Shown here piece after piece: positions 54,582 through 64,000 of a DNA stretch of 64,000 nucleotides (the first letter of the stretch is position 1; the number at the start of each line of letters is the position of its first letter). The translations under genes and the position numbers were made by a program. The notes below the pieces were generated by a model. The model saw only the letters and a list, made by a program, of their open reading frames with translations, did not search any database and was not told where the DNA came from. The DNA is taken from the NCBI GenBank assembly GCA_021018995.1, contig CM037588.1, positions 90,122,765-90,186,764 on the forward strand. Direction: 5' to 3'. This DNA comes from Chloranthus sessilifolius (Eukaryota; Streptophyta; Magnoliopsida; Chloranthales; Chloranthaceae).

Positions 54582-55190
54582 CTAAGGTGGCTCATCATCA
54601 GGCTTCATAGGTTCCTCAATCTGGAGGTAGAAGGCCGGCTCATTCCTCTGCTTGATCATGATCGGCTTCATCTCAGCACCATATGGGATTTCTATCATTG
54701 ATGCCAAAGTTGCTAGTGCATCAGCAACGCGATTCCTTATCTGAGGGACACATGAGAATGTCACATCTTAGAAGCAAGCTATCAGGTCCTCGAGGTGTTC
54801 ATGATAGGGGAACAGTTTCTCATCTTTCATCTTCCAGTCACCGTTCGTCTGGCATAAGATCAATTGTGAATCGCCAAACACTCGAAGGTGAGTTATATCG
54901 AGGTCGAGAGCCGCCTACAGACCAGCGACACAAGCTTCATATTTAGCCATGTTGTTTGTGCAAGGGAAGTTGAGTTTGATAGAGACGGGTACGTGGGTTC
55001 CTTTCGACGAAATCAGAATGGTGCCAACTCTTTGGCCTTTGGCATTTGCTACCCCATCAAAGTGCATTACCCATGATTCTTCTGCCTCTTCTGTATCGAC
55101 TTCTATCATGAACAAGATATCTTCATCTGAGAACTTGGTCCTCAAAGGCTCATAATCTGGCAGGGATTGTCGACAAGATGGTCGGCAAGT
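54582..55190 (-). pseudogene. Element H second, archaeal-type RNase H
   Basis: Frame 54915-55145 reads WVMHFDGVANAKGQRVGTIL, then NNMAKYEACVAGL; the D of HFDG and the E of KYEA fit the first two catalytic positions of the archaeal-like RNase H found after the ordinary one in Tat elements. The third is in ESQLILCQTNG-type sequence around 54840-54880, and the last motif is RVADALATLAS in frame 54582-54764. Stops and shifts separate these pieces. Known for this clade, so a strong marker for classification. Confidence 0.85.
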
Positions 55191-55312
55191 GCTTGCCCCT
55201 TCATCGACTTCTGAGTGACGTATGTGATGTCGAACTCAGATAATAAGACCTGCCAGCGTGCAGTCCGCCCAGTGAGAGCGGGCTTCTCAAACAGGTATTT
55301 CAATGGGTCCAT

Positions 55313-56560
55313 TCAGGCCAAAAGTAGCACGGCTTGGGATAACAAGTAATGACGGAGCCTCTGAATAGCCCATACAAGAGCCAGGCATGCTTTCTCTAGA
55401 TGAGAATAGCGCGTCTCATAATTAGTAAACTTCTTGCTTAGATAGTAGATGGCCTGTTCTCTTCTTCCTGTCTCGTCATGCTGCCCTAAGACACATCCCA
55501 TCGAGACTTTCATCGTGGAGAGATACATCAAGAGTGGTCTCCCTGGCTCGGGTGGTACCAACACCGGTGGGTTAAGGAGGTAGCTTTTGATTTTATCGAA
55601 TGCTGCCTGATAGTCGTCATTCCATTCAACGGGCGAGTTCTTCCTTAGTAGCTTGAAGATCGGCGTGCAGATTGGAGTTAGCTGTGTAATGAACTGACTG
55701 ATATATTGTATTCTATCTAAGAACCCTCTGACCTCTTTCTTAGTAGATGGTGGTGGCATTTTTGTGATAGCTTTGACCTTGACTGGGTCGACCTCGATCC
55801 CTCTCCTGCTGACGATGAATCCTAATAATTTTTCGGACATAGCATCAAATGCGCACTTCTGTGGGTTCAGACATTGCCGATACTTTCTCAACCTCTCAAA
55901 TATTTTATGGAGGTTTACCAGATGGTCGCCTCACTTTGGTGACTTGGCTATCATATTATCGACATACACTTCAATCTCTCGGTGCATCATGTCGTAAAAA
56001 AGCACAGTCATAGCTCTTTGGTACATTGCGCCGACATTTTTCAATCCAAATGATATGACTCGGTAGCAAAAGGTTCCCCACGGAGTGATGAACGCAGTCT
56101 TCTCTCGATCCGCCTCCGCCATCTTTATCTGATTCTATCCTGAGAATCCATCCATAAATGAAAGCATCCTGTGCTTAGAAGTTTTATCGACCAAGATGTC
56201 GATGTGTGGCAATGGGAAATCGTCCTTCGGGCTCGCCTTGTTCAAATTTTAAAAATCGATACACATGCGGACCTTTTCGTCCTTCTTCGACACAGGCACA
56301 ATATTGGCTAGCCACTGCGGGTATTTGGATACCATGAGAAACCCCACATCATATTGCTTGATGACCTCATCTTTGACTTTCAACTTCCACTCGGGTCAGA
56401 GACGTCTCAGCTTCTGCTTAACTGGCTTCATATTGGGGTAGAGAGGCAACTCATGCTCGACCAAATTAGTGTCCAGACCAGGCATGCCCTCATACGACCA
56501 GGCAAAAACGTCTTGGTATGACTAAAGGAAGTCGATTATGCTTTTCCTTTTTTCAGGGGA
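55313..56560 (-). pseudogene. Element H reverse transcriptase and first RNase H
   Basis: From 56560 down: SYEGMPGLDTNLVEHELPLY, then PQWLANIVPVSKKDEKVRMC, HIDILVDKTSKHRMLSFMDG, frame 55931-56122 with TAFITPWGTFCYRVISFGLK, and the catalytic box VYVDNMIAKS, in which the second aspartate of YVDD is Asn. Frame 55313-55891 continues with NPQKCAFDAMSEKLLGFIVS and RNase H with GRREQAIYYLSKKFTNYETR and SHLEKACLALVWA. The first RNase H aspartate (normally YLS/YLA-type in Tat) is not seen. Stops lie near 56378, 56248, 56137 and 55930. Confidence 0.88.
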
Positions 56561-56564
56561 TAGC

Positions 56565-57351
56565 GACATTTCGATTTTGGTTATTCTGGGAATCTCCTCA
56601 GTCCCTAAATTGATGTCTTCTGTCTCTTCGACAACGGGGGTGGGGCCATGCTCAAAGTCGGCGAACCCGTCAAGGAGCTCATTGGGGAGCTCCTCCAAAG
56701 GACTATCATCGTCCAGACTCGTAACACCTATCTCTTCATGTATTTCTACAGGGAAGGGGTCGATTTTACATGGGAGGGCATTTCGGTTAAGGCATCATTT
56801 TGTGGGACTTTTTCTGGAATTTTAAATGATGATATTTTTAGACATTAGATTTTTTCAATGTTTTTGGGATTTTGTATTTTTTCCATGTTTTTGAGATTTT
56901 TGTTTTCTTCGGAGACGGACCCTTGGTAAGGCAGGTTACTATATATATACAAGGTATTGCCTGCCAAGGGCTTATCTCACTTTTTATAGATTGTTATTTT
57001 TTAGGAAACAGGTGCCAAACTTTAGGCCACTCCCTGCTTCCAGAGTTTGGGGCAAAGATGCCCAATTGCGTCCCAAGGGGTCGCTATTTTACCTGTTGGG
57101 ATGGAGGGTGCTGACTGATATGACTCATTGGAGTTAGCTTCCATCATGTTGATCCCCATTTCGTCTGAGATGATGTCCTCAAATGATAAACTTAGTTTTG
57201 TGGTGATTTACCACAGGGGGAGTTTGTTTAAGTACTGGCCATCGTTCCTCGTAGAGGGACAACGTAGCCAAATCTATTTCCAGGCTAGGAAGGGAGATCT
57301 AGGGATTGGTGGGATGTATAGGGGCTGTGGATTTGTGTGGGGTCAAATGGG
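56565..57351 (-). other. Spacer between H protease/G-patch and RT
   Basis: Ogre elements usually carry an intron between protease and RT. Here an acidic Pol linker is readable near RT (56565-56640), and 56830-57110 is A-rich in sense with multiple stops. A possible 3' splice site lies at about 56817 (sense TTAAAATTCCAG) and possible donors near 56935, but no boundary is certain. An imperfect inverted repeat with GGCAGG and CCTGCC arms lies at 56919-56971. Confidence 0.45.
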
Positions 57352-58310
57352 TTACCCTATTTTGATCGATCTTGATGACCCCGTGCTGACAAAGGGTTCC
57401 TTGATGTGAGGCCTAGGGCAAGGTTTCTCTTCTATGATGATTCCTCGTGCTCTAGCAGCTGTAGCAACCCTAGCTTTCTCTTTAGCCTCTCGAACCTCTT
57501 CCTCTGTGGGTTTGTAACCTAGCCCGAATCTTACTTTCTGTCCCTTAGCCACCACTGACTCTCTTCTGCCTTGTAATCTAGGCCCGAGTCCTCGACCTTT
57601 CTGATAGCCCCACTTTTGGAGCATAGCCACCGCCGCTACCATACCGCCTCCTGTTTTAGGCATGATGCCCTCAATGGGCTCCGGGAGTATCGTTGACACC
57701 TCATATTCAAAACTGTGGAGGTCAACATCCTCAGCAGTGTGCGGTATATCCAGCATATTGGGTTTCTCAATGCTATTAGCGACCTTTTCTTTCTCACTAT
57801 GCCCCTCACCGATGATTGTGATAATCTTGTGCCCAGAGGCAAATTTGAGTTTCTGGTGCAATGTGGAAGGTATGGCTCCAACCTCGTGCAACCATGGGCG
57901 TCCCAACAATAGAGTAAACGAGGATTTGATGCCCATTATTTGAAACAAGATGGAAAAGGTCAATGGCCCTATCAACAGCTCAAGATCAACTTCTCCCATT
58001 ATTTCTCTCCTAGTATTGTCAAACCCTCTTGCGCTGGTTCTAGTGGGCCATAGCATGCATGGATCGACCCCGATCTTAGTGGTGGTTCTTAACGGGCATA
58101 TGTTCAATGCAGACACCCATTATCAATCAATACCAGGGGAATGGCCATATTTTCAGACTCAACTGTTATATTCAAAGATTTTGAGTGGCTACACCCTTCT
58201 TCAGGTAAATCAGCATCAGAAAACGAGATGGCATTCGGAGCCATCACTTGCCCAATTATCTGTCCGACTTCATCTGGGCTAACTTGGAGTGATATATGCG
58301 CATTTTTTTA
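57352..58310 (-). pseudogene. Element H protease with G-patch domain
   Basis: Upstream part 58116-58310 reads YKKMRISLQVSPDEVGQIIG and ends in the active site LIDNG. The main frame (57352-58116) begins with SALNICPL. The two are out of frame by a 2-bp excess at 58114-58115, inside the active-site motif. Residues 30-90 contain FDNTRREIMGE and LLGRPWLHEVGAIPSTLHQK, typical of Tat protease. Residues 160-204 form a G-patch (KWGYQKGRGLGPRLQGR), an RNA-binding motif known in this clade. KEKARVATAARARG follows. Confidence 0.88.
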
Positions 58311-59050
58311 TGCCCCCATTAATGCTTGAAAATGGAGTGGGGACGTCATCAATAGATCCCATACGGTTATATGGGCGGGCATTCTTCTCAGTTGAGTCTC
58401 TAGTATATGTTCTCGACGTATTTTTTTAAAGGGGTTCACATCACTGCCTTTCTTCCCCTCTGGTTGGGCCTGTGCTGCTACTGGTGCTTCAAATTGTTTC
58501 GATATTCTCCCAGACTGTTTGACAAAATCCACTGCCGCTTCTCTACTGCTGCTGCTGATATTGACATCTGTTTGCTCGTAGCTTAGCGGAACCTGATGAG
58601 GGTCATAGGTTGGTCCAGAGAGCTGGAAAGGTATGGTTGCCGGTACTTGAGGCTCTTGCATTGTCGACTCAGGAGGTATGGGCAACACCTGATTTATTTC
58701 AGTGGTAGCAAGTTGGGTAGAAAAATTGGGCCAAATGAGGGTGGTGGTATTGGGGGGAAGGAGGAAAAAGTAAGCCATTGACAGCTGGTAGGTGCTGGTG
58801 GGAGATGGGGGGTTTGATGAGCTGTTAGGTAATTGACCGGGGTGGTGGAGTTCGCAGGCAAAACTTGGGGTGATGGGGTGGACGCGGACCATTGATAACC
58901 GACGGGTGCAAGTGTGGGATTGGAGGCCTGATGGCTTATTGGGTAATTGATGGGGGCGGTGGAGTTTGCTGGTAGTTGAACTGGGGGAAATGGGGCAGGC
59001 GCAGGCCATTGATAGCTTGCGGGTGCGAGTATAAGATTGGGCCTGTTGGC
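58311..59050 (-). pseudogene. Element H gag-protease linker with repeats
   Basis: Part of frame 58308-59150. The first half has three diverged copies of a segment of about 38 residues (TRKLSMACA, TRRLSMVRV, TYQLSMAY mark them; DNA about 58770-59110, unit about 114 bp). The end (DVNPFKKIRREHILETQLRR, then ITVWDLLMTSPLHFQAL) matches the conserved stretch before Tat protease. Whether the repeat part is in the original coding frame is uncertain. Confidence 0.7.
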
Positions 59051-59680
59051 TCATCGGGTAATTGATGGGCGTGGTGGTGTATAGTTGGTATGCATTGATA
59101 TATACATAATTGACAGGTGTGGTGGATGGAAAGTATGCCCTGAGATCCAAGGGTTCAATTTGCGAGGTCGGATTGGGGAATATTCTGACAAATTTAAGGG
59201 TTCAATTACCCTTATGTTCCTTCCTTCCATGTTTCTCGATAATGGTGCCACATAACTCTCCCGATCACTGATATGATCGGATGGGTCAAATTCAAACTCT
59301 CCATATTCTATCATTCCGACGGCGGGTCTGGGACCCGCTCCTTCGATAGGATATGGGGATAGTGGCACTTGGTGAATATTAGCATGCTGAGAAGGTGCAG
59401 GGGGAATGATTTTCCCTGCGTCGATCAAATCCTGGATTGTGTGCTTCAATGGGAAGCAACGATCAGTTGGATGACCTAGACCCTGATGAAAATTGCAGTG
59501 GGTATTCGAGTCATAGTTCTTTGGGGTCGGGTGAGGAGGAGGTTGCGGTTGACGGATAGTGACTAATCCCTTTTCCACTAACAAAGGTAGAAGTACACTC
59601 AATGATTGCCCCAGTGGCGTGAAAACTTGGTCGTAGCGGGCTCTCCTCTGCTCTGGAGTCATTTGCATTCCTTGCCCATT
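59051..59680 (-). pseudogene. Element H gag C-terminal part with zinc motif
   Basis: 205-residue frame. RRARYDQVFTPLGQSLSVLL opens it, then the motif CNFHQGLGHPTDRCFPLKHT, followed by IQDLIDAGKI. This C-x2-H-x4-H-x4-C-like finger is characteristic of Tat/Ogre Gag and replaces the usual CCHC knuckle. GMIEYGEFEFDPSD follows. Separated from the capsid frame by stops and shifts at 59680-59812. Confidence 0.83.
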
Positions 59681-59812
59681 CCCTAATCTTTACATCTGCT
59701 CAGGCCTAATGGGTACTAGTGGGGCTGCCTGAAATTGAAACGGGGTAGTGTTGTTATTAAGCCTGGTATTGGCTATGTTCTGGACATCGGCCCCTGCTCT
59801 CTTATCGTTCCT

Positions 59813-60460
59813 TTACTCTGAAAACCTCCTAACCCTACTGGGTCCACTTGGCATGTTCTTACTCAGACGGCCCTCCCTGATGGAATCCTTACATCGATTA
59901 GCATTTCTCACTAGATTAGCAAAGCTGGACTGCTGCTGGTATACCAAAAAGTCCGAGATCACTGGCAGAGTATTCTTTGAGATTATCTTTATCTGCTCAT
60001 CATCGGGTATTCTATTTCTGACCTGAGCTGCCAGTGCTGTCCAGTGTCCCAAGTAGTCGCTGAAGGTCTCATTCTGGTTCTGTTTTAAATGGGCCAAGTC
60101 TAACTTACGTGGCTCAATGTCTATATTGTAGACATATTGTTCTTGAAAGAGGTGCGTCAGGTCCTTCCATATTTTCATCATGGATGATTCTAAAGATGTG
60201 AACCATCTCAAAGTTGGCCCGGTCAGACTCTTCTGAAAGACTTTTATTACTAGTCTTTCATCCCCTCCGTATTGGCACATGTCCCCACAGTAGGACTTCA
60301 AGTGCGCAATAGGATTGCCAGTGCCATTATATTTGTCGAAGGCTGACATTTTAAATTTGGGGGGCAGGGGGACCTCAGCGAACAAGCATAAATCTGTGAA
60401 GTCTGTGGCGTGGATTTCAGCACCCCCCATTTTCATCGGCTGCTTCTGTATTTTGTCCAA
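59813..60460 (-). pseudogene. Element H gag capsid
   Basis: 215-residue frame, nearly intact: FTDLCLFAEVPLPPKFKMSA, then FDKYNGTGNPIAHLKSYCGD, LTGPTLRWFTSLESS, FQEQYVYNIDIEPRKLDLAH, LKQNQNETFSDYLGHWTALA. This is the Retrotrans_gag domain of Tat/Ogre elements, forming the particle. A stop at about 60470 separates it from upstream coding sequence. Confidence 0.88.
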
Positions 60461-60468
60461 CTGTTCTT

Positions 60469-62135
60469 TCAGCTATTTTGACTCTTTTGATGCAGGGGCT
60501 GCTTTCTCGGCCATCGGTTGGACTTCACTTTGGGCCACCAAGGGTGGGCATTTATAGGAGGAGGGTTAAGGCTGGTCAATGCCCCAGCGTAGGCCCCACT
60601 ATTTCTAATCTCGTCCTCCTCATACTGCTGGTCGGCATAATGTGCAGTGAGGGCGGGATTCTCTGGTTGTTGTTGCACGGGTTGGATTGGAATGACATGA
60701 GTGGTGGTGGGGTGAGCCCATTGGGGGTGAGGAAAGGTTTGTCGGTGATGGGAATTTGGTTTTGAGGAGGGGCCTCATGGGGCCATTGGGTATGGGGGGA
60801 GGTTTGAAGATGGCCTTGGAGTGTGGGGCCATGGGGAAATTAGGTTTGGGGTATGGCACGGGTTTGACCTGAAGGTTGGGTGAAATGTTGGGGGTATTGT
60901 GGAAGGTGTGAGTGTGGGGTATGGGTTTGGGCCATGAAGCCTTGGTCATTTTGGGCTGTAGGCCATTGATGGGTTTGGGCCAGGGGCCCTTGGTAGGTTT
61001 GGGCCATGGGCCATGGGTAGGTTTGGGCCAATGGGCCTTTGTGGGTTTGGGCCAATGGGCCTGGGTAGGTTTGGGCAAATGGCCCTTGATGGGTCTGGCC
61101 CAATGGGCCTTGGTGGGTATGGGCCATGGGTCCTTGGTTGGTCTGGGCCATGGGCCCTTGGTGGGTTTGGGCCATGGGCCCTGGGTAGGTTTGGCCCATG
61201 GGGCCTTGATAGGTCTGGGCCATGGGCCCTAGGTAGGTTTGGGTGGTGGGGTATTGGGTCATGGGGCCCTAGGATATGTGGGAAAAGGGGGTTTGGGTCA
61301 ATGGGCCTTGGGGTATGTGGGAGGTTGGAGATTGGGCCATTTGGCCTTGGGGTATGTGGGTAATAGGGGTTTGGATGGTGTGGATTATGGGGGGTTGATG
61401 GGGGTCATTGAGGAGTGAGGCATGGAGATTGGCTAGGGTGTGAGATGGGTTCAGGGATGTGGGGTGTGGAGGAGGGGAGGTGTTTTGAGAAGCTTTCCAT
61501 ATAGAGTAGGCTTGGAACATCTCCTCCATTCTGGTCATGGAGGGAGGATTGGAGGTGGGTGGTGGAGATGGGATGGAGGGGAAATTGGGCATGGCCCTGG
61601 TATGATCAGGCATGGCCATGGTAAGAGATAGGGTATGGGGTGGATTGGAGAGTTGAGGTGGGGCGAAGGATGTGGAAGGATTAGGGATGTTAGGGGTGGA
61701 TGCTTGAAAAAAATCGGGTATGGCCTCGGTAAAAACGGGCATGACCCAAGTAGATGGAGGGATTTGTGGGGGGTTGGATAGGGTGGAAGTGGTGTATGTG
61801 AATGTGGGTGGATCAGGCCTATAGGGGAAAGATGGGAAATGGGGCATGGGTATGGATTGGGAGAATGGATTTTGTGTGGATGTGGAAGGGAAATGGGTTG
61901 GACTTGGCATGGGTATGGTTTAGGCAAAAGATGGAGAATGGGGGGTTGGACTTTGGATATTTTGGGGGGTATCAGTTGGGAAAATGGGGGTGCCAAACGG
62001 GCCAGTAACTGTAAAGGGGGCTAGGTGAGGGGGATGGTGGAAAAAACTTCTCTCAAATGGGAGTGGGTTGGGGAATGTGGCGGGGATGAGTCGGGATTGG
62101 CGTAAGCCGGGTCCACTACCCACGACATTCTTCAA
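60469..62135 (-). pseudogene. Element H Pro/Gln-rich pre-gag region
   Basis: Overlapping minus-strand frames (61920-62135, 61269-61910, 60840-61262, 60469-60678) give a long low-complexity protein rich in Pro, Gln, Thr and His. The piece PSMTRMEEMFQAYSIWKASQ (near 61510-61560) is the only non-repetitive stretch and might form a short helix. The region could be ORF1 of an Ogre element or an N-terminal extension of Gag. Frameshifts inside make the original layout unclear. Confidence 0.6.
60915..61240 (-). repeat. 24-bp coding minisatellite in H (GPMAQTYQ)
   Basis: About 13 tandem copies of an eight-residue unit G-P-(M/L)-(A/G)-Q-T-(Y/H)-(Q/P) in frame 60840-61262. A weaker continuation (IPQGQMAQSPTSH) lies at 61270-61340. 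The plus strand is G-rich (GGTTTGGGCCATGGGCC). Length multiple of three keeps the frame. Confidence 0.9.
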
Positions 62136-63360
62136 GAGCGGGTTGGGTAAGGGTGCCTTGGATATGGCCCAAAAATCCTCCTCCTTCTTCCCCTACGAGA
62201 CGGAGGAGGGCAAGATGATGCCGTTGTGCCGTTATCACAGACTATTATCTTTTTGGGGTCTTGATTTATATATATTTTTTGAATTTTTTTGAAAAAGTTT
62301 TGAAAAATAAAGGTTCCGAGGCCTTGGAATTCCCTTCTCGAGTGGCCCTCGTACTTTAATTCAGGACCCGCGGCGACGATTCCGACGCACTTCAGAAGAA
62401 TCGAAGGAGAACCTTCGATCTATTGAAGGCATAGAAATCGAGGCAAATAACCCGATCCCCCAGAATGAGCCAAAAAGAAGTTGCCCTCTTTTGACCGGCA
62501 GGGGTGTATTGGGTGTCGGAGATGGTGAGGCCTAAACAAGGCATTAAGCACACTGATCGGGGGATTCGGGAGGTGAAGAAGGCCATAGATTCGGGCTGGT
62601 GTGCTGTTAAACAAACCTGACGCAACTATTAGTTACGTCAAGGTAAAAATCTAGATTTTAAAGTAATAGTTGCGTCAGTTATAAATTCTAGTTTTTTTGT
62701 ACTGGCACAACTAATACTTGCACCAGACAAAAAATGGTGTTCCAGAATGTATAACAGCAAAGACAGTAGCCCAAAATGAGTCTCTTTTTTTTTGTTTTTG
62801 TGGAAGCTAGGCTTCCGGGAACTGATTGTTTATATGTGATCGATTCTCTCCTCACCGAAGCCTAAAGGTTTGAGTCTAGTATAACTCGCTACCGCGCTCC
62901 CTAACTTGGAATGGGAACCCACCTGATATACCTTCGGCACAAGCGCCGTCTCAGATACTAGGTGGGTTGGGGCTTTTCTGGATCATCACCAATAGGGGCT
63001 GCCGCCATACTAAGACTCAGGTGGTTGTATGTGTGCCTAAACCCAACCCTTTTTTGAATATCTACCTTGTAAAAAATAAGTAGGCCCGTCAATCGACTAA
63101 GGCACTTTAAATGACGGAAAATTAAAAAAAAAAAAAGACAATGCTCAAGTAGGCCTGCCAATCGGCTAAAGTACCAAATATGATGAAAATGTAAGGAAAA
63201 AATAAAGACAATGCACAAGTAAGCTCGCTGATTGGCTAAGGCATGTAAATGACGGAAAAGTAGGGGTGAGTAAAATAAAATAAACAATAAAAAAAATAGC
63301 AAAATGGTTAGTAAAATAAAAATAAAAAAGCCAAATTTCAAAGAGAAGCTCTACAAGCTA
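62136..63360 (-). other. Element H 5' leader
   Basis: Non-coding between PBS and the P/Q-rich region. It contains LTR-type palindromes at 62616-62735 (TGACGCAACTATTAGTTACGTCA at 62618-62640) and an imperfect threefold repeat with AGTAGGC(C/T)(C/T)G(C/T)C(A/G)AT(C/T)G(A/G)CTAA at about 63078, 63150 and 63208. The frame 62958-63341 lacks a domain. Confidence 0.7.
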
Positions 63361-63378
63361 TCCCCAGCAGAGTCGCCA
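63361..63378 (-). other. Element H primer binding site (tRNA-Arg)
   Basis: Minus-strand TGGCGACTCTGCTGGGGA, one mismatch from the complement of the plant tRNA-Arg(ACG) 3' end, 4 nt from the LTR. This primer is characteristic of Ogre elements. Confidence 0.88.
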
Positions 63379-63382
63379 TCTA

Positions 63383-64000
63383 TGCAACTGTGAGATTCGT
63401 GACGATCCCGTCCCGGCGATGCGCTCGCTTGTAAAAAATATAGAGTCACCACCCGGAGCTTTCGGTGTCCCGGGAAACCTAATTCATTTTTATGAGCACC
63501 GAAGTGCTAAAAATATGACTCTGAATCCAGTCCACACCAAAGGCTCTTGGGTAGGGGCTTCGGTTATTGATCGGGAAGGTATTAGGCACCTAATCAACCT
63601 GCTTAAAGCGGTCTCTACTAATGAGCAAAAATAAAATGAAGTAAAGGAAAAGAAAATAGCTTCCTCTTGCCCAAAAGGGCTTAGAATCCTATTTGTGCCC
63701 CTCCGTCCCTACCGAAAAGTCAGTGGCGTAACGGCACAAATGGGAGGATGGAGGGAGCTAGAAAGAGATAGGAGAAAAAAGGGGAGAGCCGAAGCCCTCG
63801 GGCCCTTGTAGCACCGTAGGAGAGCCTTGCGTGGCTTGCTTTGATGAGCTCTTGAAGGCTTGTATGGTGGAAAGAGGGGTTCTAACCTCTAAGGCTTTCT
63901 AGCTAGGAAGTAGAGAGGGAAGGTAAATGGGTAGAATATATCTAAACTAAGGGATCTAAGGTGAAAAATATCACTCAAAGGAGGTTTTGAAATTCTCGAT
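63383..64000 (-). repeat. Element H 5' LTR, partial
   Basis: Matches 48983-49596 with only scattered differences. The window ends inside it. Close similarity between copies indicates a fairly recent insertion despite the broken frames. Confidence 0.93.

Larger units (their letters stand above)
48983..64000 (-). mobile_element. Element H: large Ogre/Tat retrotransposon
   Basis: Minus-strand element over 15 kb long. The 3' LTR (48983-50585) is on the left and the 5' LTR (from 63383) runs off the window. Features in sense order: tRNA-Arg PBS, long leader, P/Q-rich pre-gag region, gag, CX2-type knuckle, protease with G-patch, RT, RNase H, archaeal-type second RNase H, integrase, long 3' UTR, PPT. 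Dual RNase H, tRNA-Arg primer and large size are hallmarks of the Tat/Ogre lineage. Stops and shifts occur throughout, but every domain is still readable. Confidence 0.92.

Noticed and set aside
58308..58781. Plus-strand open frames over the H polyprotein (also 60912-61363, 61440-62024)
   Set aside because: Antisense shadows of the minus-strand gag and P/Q-rich region, rich in Gly/Trp because of the coding repeat.
1..64000. Host genes, tRNA, rRNA or snRNA genes
   Set aside because: No cloverleaf-like or rRNA-like sequence and no exon structure with recognisable protein was seen on either strand; the tRNA-like strings are primer binding sites.

Overview
The window looks like repetitive nuclear DNA from a flowering plant, almost certainly a eudicot. 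It is AT-rich, contains no recognisable host gene, and is filled by LTR retrotransposons of the Ty3/gypsy superfamily. Every coding stretch I recognise is a decayed gag or pol fragment. The primer binding sites (PBS) match plant tRNA 3' ends: initiator Met for the chromoviruses, Asp for the Athila/Tat-like elements and Arg for an Ogre/Tat element. The letters A to I are my own labels.

Layout. (1) 1-6175: element A, plus strand, Athila/Tat-like, 5' LTR cut by the window edge; gag and RT are missing. (2) 6176-11085: host or unrecognised DNA holding a 3.5 kb solo LTR (D, 6498-9988, target site duplication (TSD) ATATA) and a 153-bp mini-CACTA transposon (10664-10816, TSD TCT). (3) From 11086 onward: one nest built on element E, a minus-strand chromovirus (iMet PBS). 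Element B (15255-24802, TSD GGGTG, minus, gag only) sits in E's gag, and solo LTR I (16483-18968) sits in B's 3' LTR. (4) E's right LTR is split at 26919/26920 by element G, a plus-strand chromovirus. G's 5' LTR is split by a 3.9 kb solo LTR F (27189-40526, TSD TGTAT). F is split by element C (28197-37664, TSD ACAGT), the only complete element, a minus-strand Tekay-like chromovirus. The order E>G>F>C is therefore four layers deep. (5) 48983-64000: element H, a large minus-strand Ogre/Tat element inserted behind G's pol. It has a P/Q-rich pre-gag region, gag, a protease with G-patch, RT, RNase H, a second (archaeal-type) RNase H and integrase. Its 5' LTR runs off the window end. The distal ends of G and E should lie beyond 64000.

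The coding parts of each element once worked together in the usual way (Gag particle, protease, RT/RNase H, integrase, with a chromodomain for targeting in C and G). All copies here are damaged. G has mostly C-to-T type stop codons, C has 1-3 bp indels that may partly be assembly errors, and A, B and E have large deletions.

Most unusual signals. The chromovirus LTRs (C, F, G, I; partly D and E) share a compact module near the LTR 3' end although the rest of the LTRs has diverged. It consists of a TGAGCT...AGCTCA stem, an acidic reading frame opening with V/I-T-G/S, and a second hairpin whose paired bases change in a compensatory way between families, at a similar distance from the LTR end. 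Nearly every family also carries its own perfect palindrome in arrays inside the LTR or UTR. G contains a 75-bp GT-AG intron-like insert in integrase, flanked by a 5-bp repeat AGGTA.
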